Assembly (NCBI GenBank): GCA_029939035.1
Contig: JAOZTS010000054.1
Location: 1 to 7,241, forward strand
Length of the DNA: 7,241 nt
Direction: 5' to 3'
Origin: Candidatus Altimarinota bacterium
GTDB taxonomy: Bacteria > Patescibacteriota > Gracilibacteria > UBA1369 > LOWO2-01-FULL-3
The translations under genes were made by a program, and so were the position numbers. The notes beneath the pieces were generated by a model, which was given only the letters and a program-made list of their open reading frames with translations, did no database searches and was not told where the DNA came from. How positions within the stretch are numbered: the stretch's first letter is position 1; every line of letters starts with the position of its first letter. Positions 5,341 through 7,241 of this stretch are shown here, in pieces.

Positions 5341-6156
5341 TTAAAACTCGTAATCAATGAGTGTAATAAGATTTTTAATCTGAGCATGGTAATCTTTTGG
5401 ATAAGAGAAGCCATATAGCACAGCACCCATTCTCACAGTCAAAAAGGCAACTTCTGACCTTCTGGCATCATTCATATAAAAAGCTTCATCACCATAATCA
5501 GCTACATCATTTACTTCAACATCTAGTCCATCAGTCGCTCTCATTTTCAAAACTTCATAAACTTCACTAACAGAACTCAAACCGCCAACCTTGAAGACGT
5601 AAACCTTCGCGAACAGAGACTCCTCCGTTCGAATCGCATACTTCGAAACTTCAACATCCGGCAGATCATTCAAGTAAATTGTTTTATACAAATATCCATT
5701 ATGAGCCTCATTTTCCAAATACCCACCAACGAACCCTGCGCTCTTTATCATATCTTCGCGGATATAAACGTTAGTAGAAAACGACACGAAATTATCATCC
5801 TCGAAGTCCGAAATATCACTCTCGTCTGCTACATAAGTAGGGATAGGATCAGCAGGAACCTCCAAGTAAGTGTCCTCAGGCACCGGCAACAAATCAGCAC
5901 TATCATTCAAACTGATCTCCTCATAAACCATATCCGGATAATTCGAATCCGGGATTTTGCTAAAATCAACATCTGCACCCAGCACATTCGCCGCTCCACT
6001 CGAAAGATCCAAAGTATCAGGAAGATCAAGCGCCATATTGTCAGCAGAAGTCGGATCCTTCGCAAACCGCGGCAAATAGTCATTTACCACCACTTCCGAC
6101 AGGACAACTACAATAATCACCGTCAAAATAACTGTAAAAACTGTGAATCTTTTCAT
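5341..6156 (-). CDS. hypothetical membrane-anchored acidic extracytoplasmic protein
   Basis: I do not recognise a family. 271 residues from ATG. Residues 1-4 are basic (MKRF) and 5-24 form one strongly hydrophobic helix rich in Val/Ile. This looks like an uncleaved signal anchor or a signal peptide without a clear cleavage site, and there is no lipobox Cys. Residues about 30-125 are low in complexity and rich in Asp, Glu, Pro and Ser, like a linker. Residues about 125-271 look like a folded domain with alternating strands, ending in YGDEAFYMND (221-230) and LTVRMGAVLYGFSYP (239-253). That GDEA...vR.G.v pattern is reminiscent of small extracytoplasmic sensor or lipoprotein domains, a weak resemblance only. 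No Cys or Trp occurs. It sits between nusG and rplK, normally adjacent genes, 70 bases after nusG and abutting the rplK promoter. No Shine-Dalgarno. Reading frame and composition fit a real gene. Confidence 0.8.
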   Translation of the reverse strand: MKRFTVFTVILTVIIVVVLSEVVVNDYLPRFAKDPTSADNMALDLPDTLDLSSGAANVLGADVDFSKIPDSNYPDMVYEEISLNDSADLLPVPEDTYLEVPADPIPTYVADESDISDFEDDNFVSFSTNVYIREDMIKSAGFVGGYLENEAHNGYLYKTIYLNDLPDVEVSKYAIRTEESLFAKVYVFKVGGLSSVSEVYEVLKMRATDGLDVEVNDVADYGDEAFYMNDARRSEVAFLTVRMGAVLYGFSYPKDYHAQIKNLITLIDYEF

Positions 6157-6180
6157 GAATTGAATGAGTGTGAAATATTT

Positions 6181-6206
6181 CCCTATTAAGATTAAGAGAA
6201 ATAGGG
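6181..6206. repeat. inverted repeat between nusG and the 271-residue gene
   Basis: CCCTATT (6181-6187) and AATAGGG (6200-6206) are perfect 7-base arms around a 12-base loop. On the minus strand the hairpin is followed by AAATATTTC rather than a U-run, so it is not a standard intrinsic terminator. It may be an mRNA processing or attenuation hairpin that partly separates secE-nusG from the downstream gene. Confidence 0.4.
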
Positions 6207-6226
6207 AGAAAATGCAAGATAGGAAT

Positions 6227-6772
6227 CTACTTTTTCTTCACCTGCGTAAAATCAAGCTCAACAGGGGTCTCTCGACCGAAGATTGTAATTAGAACTTTTA
6301 CCTTACCTTTTTCTTCATCAATAGTGTTGATGATTCCTTCGTAATTAGCGAATGGACCGTCCAGGATGACAACATTATCATCAATACTAAAGTCGATTTT
6401 AAACTTTGGCTCGGCTTGTCCCATATGTCTCTTTATCACTTTGAATTCTTCTGGAGAAACAGGTACCGGAATAGTTCCAGATCCCACAAATCCAGTCACA
6501 TTTGGAGTGTTTCTTACAACATACCAACTATCATCATTTACTATCATGTCTACCAAAACATAACCTGGGAAAATACGCTTTTCCTCAGTTACCGGTTCAC
6601 TTTTCTTAATGACAATTTGAGTTTCTTTTGGAACAACTACATCAAAAATCAAATCTTGCATCCCCAGAGACTCAATACGTTGCAGCAGCGCTTCACGAAC
6701 CGCATCCTCATATCCGGAATATGTATGAATTGCATACCAATGTCGACCTGTACCTGCAACTTGTCTTGCCAT
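6227..6772 (-). CDS. nusG: transcription termination/antitermination protein NusG
   Basis: Binds RNA polymerase, stimulates elongation and links it to Rho or the ribosome. 181 residues, the usual bacterial size with no inserted domain. The NGN domain shows HWYAIHTYSGYE (11-22), FPGYVLVDM (68-76) and W-YVVRNTPNVTGFVG (83-97). The C-terminal KOW domain shows DNVVILDGPFANYEG starting near 132, then KGKVKVLITIFGR and TPVELDFTQV. The start is fixed by the MARQ...HWY spacing; the ATG lies 3 bases after the secE stop, so translation is probably coupled. Upstream AAGAGA is at best a weak ribosome-binding site. It ends in TAG. Gene order secE-nusG is the standard bacterial arrangement, but rplK does not follow immediately here. 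Confidence 0.98.
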   Translation of the reverse strand: MARQVAGTGRHWYAIHTYSGYEDAVREALLQRIESLGMQDLIFDVVVPKETQIVIKKSEPVTEEKRIFPGYVLVDMIVNDDSWYVVRNTPNVTGFVGSGTIPVPVSPEEFKVIKRHMGQAEPKFKIDFSIDDNVVILDGPFANYEGIINTIDEEKGKVKVLITIFGRETPVELDFTQVKKK

Positions 6773-6775
6773 TTC

Positions 6776-6970
6776 TTATCTCTTATCAAGTAAATATTTG
6801 TATCCTAAATCGAAAATGTAATCAAAAGCTCCCAAAAGGAATGCAGCGATTATACAGAAAATCAGAACAATTATAGTCAATCGAACTGCTTGATTTTTTG
6901 TTGGCCAAGTGACCTTTGTTAGCTCTTCAAAGCTCTTTCTTACGTAATGTACTAGTGCGTTATTTTTCAT
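6776..6970 (-). CDS. secE: preprotein translocase subunit SecE
   Basis: Essential small subunit of the SecYEG channel in the cytoplasmic membrane. 64 residues from ATG at 6970, the compact single-span form found in most bacteria. The conserved amphipathic helix and hinge read FEELTKVTWPTKNQ (14-27), followed by one membrane span (about 30-48) with the conserved Gly-x-x-Asp (Gly47, Asp50). The ATG is preferred because family members begin a few residues before this helix. The frame stays open upstream to a TTG at 7078, which would add 36 residues with a hydrophobic stretch, but that region contains the promoter. Its start codon forms TATAATG with the bases before it. No Shine-Dalgarno is present. 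It is first in the secE-nusG block. Confidence 0.95.
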   Translation of the reverse strand: MKNNALVHYVRKSFEELTKVTWPTKNQAVRLTIIVLIFCIIAAFLLGAFDYIFDLGYKYLLDKR

Positions 6971-7005
6971 TATATAGGTAAAATTAAAAACCTCGTCACG
7001 CGCAA

Positions 7006-7035
7006 AATATAACACCACTACCCCCAAAAATGCAA
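7006..7035 (-). promoter_or_regulatory. candidate promoter of secE-nusG
   Basis: Minus-strand TTGCAT (7035-7030) and TATATT (7011-7006) are separated by 18 bases and match 4 and 5 of 6 consensus positions. A start near 7000 gives a leader of about 30 bases before the secE ATG, again without a Shine-Dalgarno. Confidence 0.5.
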
Positions 7036-7062
7036 GAAAAAGTTCCACCGACCACGTACGTA

Positions 7063-7091
7063 TTGATAAAAACCCCAAAAAATGGTAAAAT
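7063..7091 (+). promoter_or_regulatory. extended -10 promoter of the right-edge gene
   Basis: TTGATA (7063-7068) and TAAAAT (7086-7091) each match 5 of 6 consensus bases with the ideal 17-base spacer, and TGG directly precedes the -10 box (extended -10 TGn). Transcription would start near 7098, about 27 bases before the ATG at 7125. It is back-to-back with the secE promoter. Confidence 0.7.
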
Positions 7092-7124
7092 ATATTAAAT
7101 TCAAGCCCTACTCAAAAACAAAAA

Positions 7125-7241
7125 ATGAAAACAAAAATACTCAGAATTCTTCGAACAATTGGTGAGTTTACTGCCATAATGGTGGTTATAGCGATAATCC
7201 TCAAGATAGGACAATTGATCAATCCTGTTTTTGCGGGATCC
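7125..7241 (+). CDS. exported protein of unknown function, N-terminal fragment
   Basis: Thirty-nine codons are open from ATG to the right edge of the window; the rest lies outside it. The N-terminus is a classic export signal: a basic n-region MKTKILRILR (1-10), a hydrophobic core around AIMVVIAIIL (17-26), then NPVFA followed by GS at residues 33-39. VFA is a plausible signal peptidase I site, so cleavage after Ala37 is predicted. With so little sequence I cannot name a family, and a signal anchor with a longer protein behind it is also possible. The strong extended -10 promoter about 34 bases upstream supports the start. No Shine-Dalgarno precedes it; the leader is A-rich. It is divergent from secE. 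Confidence 0.7.
   Translation, partial: MKTKILRILRTIGEFTAIMVVIAIILKIGQLINPVFAGS

Noticed and set aside
5701..6189. A 162-codon plus-strand open frame opposite the 271-residue gene
   Set aside because: Its translation is rich in Ile, Arg and His with no domain or signal, and it mirrors the codons of the minus-strand gene.
6181..6206. An intrinsic terminator after nusG
   Set aside because: The stem is AT-rich with a 12-base loop and no U-run follows it in the minus-strand transcript.
6967..6973. TATAAT overlapping the secE ATG as a promoter
   Set aside because: It would start transcription inside secE with no later start codon nearby; the TTGCAT/TATATT pair upstream is better placed.
6776..7078. 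A longer SecE of 100 residues starting at TTG 7078 with an extra hydrophobic segment
   Set aside because: The TTG is a rare start, the added region contains the likely secE promoter, and the 64-residue form already matches the complete bacterial SecE core.
1..7241. CRISPR array, transposase, phage or defence system
   Set aside because: No evenly spaced repeats, no transposase or integrase motifs, and all complete genes but one fall in housekeeping or known families.

Overview
The window looks like chromosomal DNA of a low-to-moderate GC bacterium, probably an uncultivated lineage. Candidate Phyla Radiation / Patescibacteria is my best guess, but it is an inference. It rests on compact tightly coupled operons, an almost complete lack of Shine-Dalgarno motifs before start codons, an atypical thymidylate kinase, and an unknown gene inside the conserved secE-nusG-rplK-rplA block. 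No in-frame TGA codon interrupts or is needed in any gene, so the standard code is sufficient. Visible stop codons are seven TAA and two TAG.

Region 1 (1-2924, minus strand) is a nucleotide and one-carbon operon. In transcription order it holds dut (dUTPase), a tmk-like thymidylate kinase, folD, and purF, which runs off the left edge. Spacers are 1, 14 and 4 bases. Dut removes dUTP and yields dUMP; the kinase acts on dTMP. FolD interconverts the folate one-carbon carriers used in thymidylate and purine synthesis, and PurF commits PRPP to purines. A consensus TATAAT lies just before dut and would give a nearly leaderless mRNA.

Region 2 (2925-3996) is a short divergent control region followed by the only complete plus-strand gene, a DUF1385 (YqhQ-like) multipass membrane protein. 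It converges on rplA with only 3 bases between the stop codons.

Region 3 (4000-7035, minus strand) is the transcription/translocation/ribosome block. Its order is secE, nusG, an unrecognised membrane-anchored acidic protein of 271 residues, rplK and rplA. A good promoter for rplK starts right after the stop of the unknown gene. The 137-base rplK-rplA spacer holds a GC-rich, strongly base-paired element lying between the only well-formed non-coding Shine-Dalgarno sequence in the window and the rplA start.

Region 4 (7036-7241) is a second divergent promoter region. It carries a strong extended -10 promoter reading right and the first 39 codons of a protein with a signal peptide, cut by the right edge. 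No rRNA, tRNA, CRISPR array, transposase or phage gene was seen, and no stretch over 300 bases lacks a gene. The most unusual parts are the rplK-rplA spacer element and the exported protein inserted between nusG and rplK.
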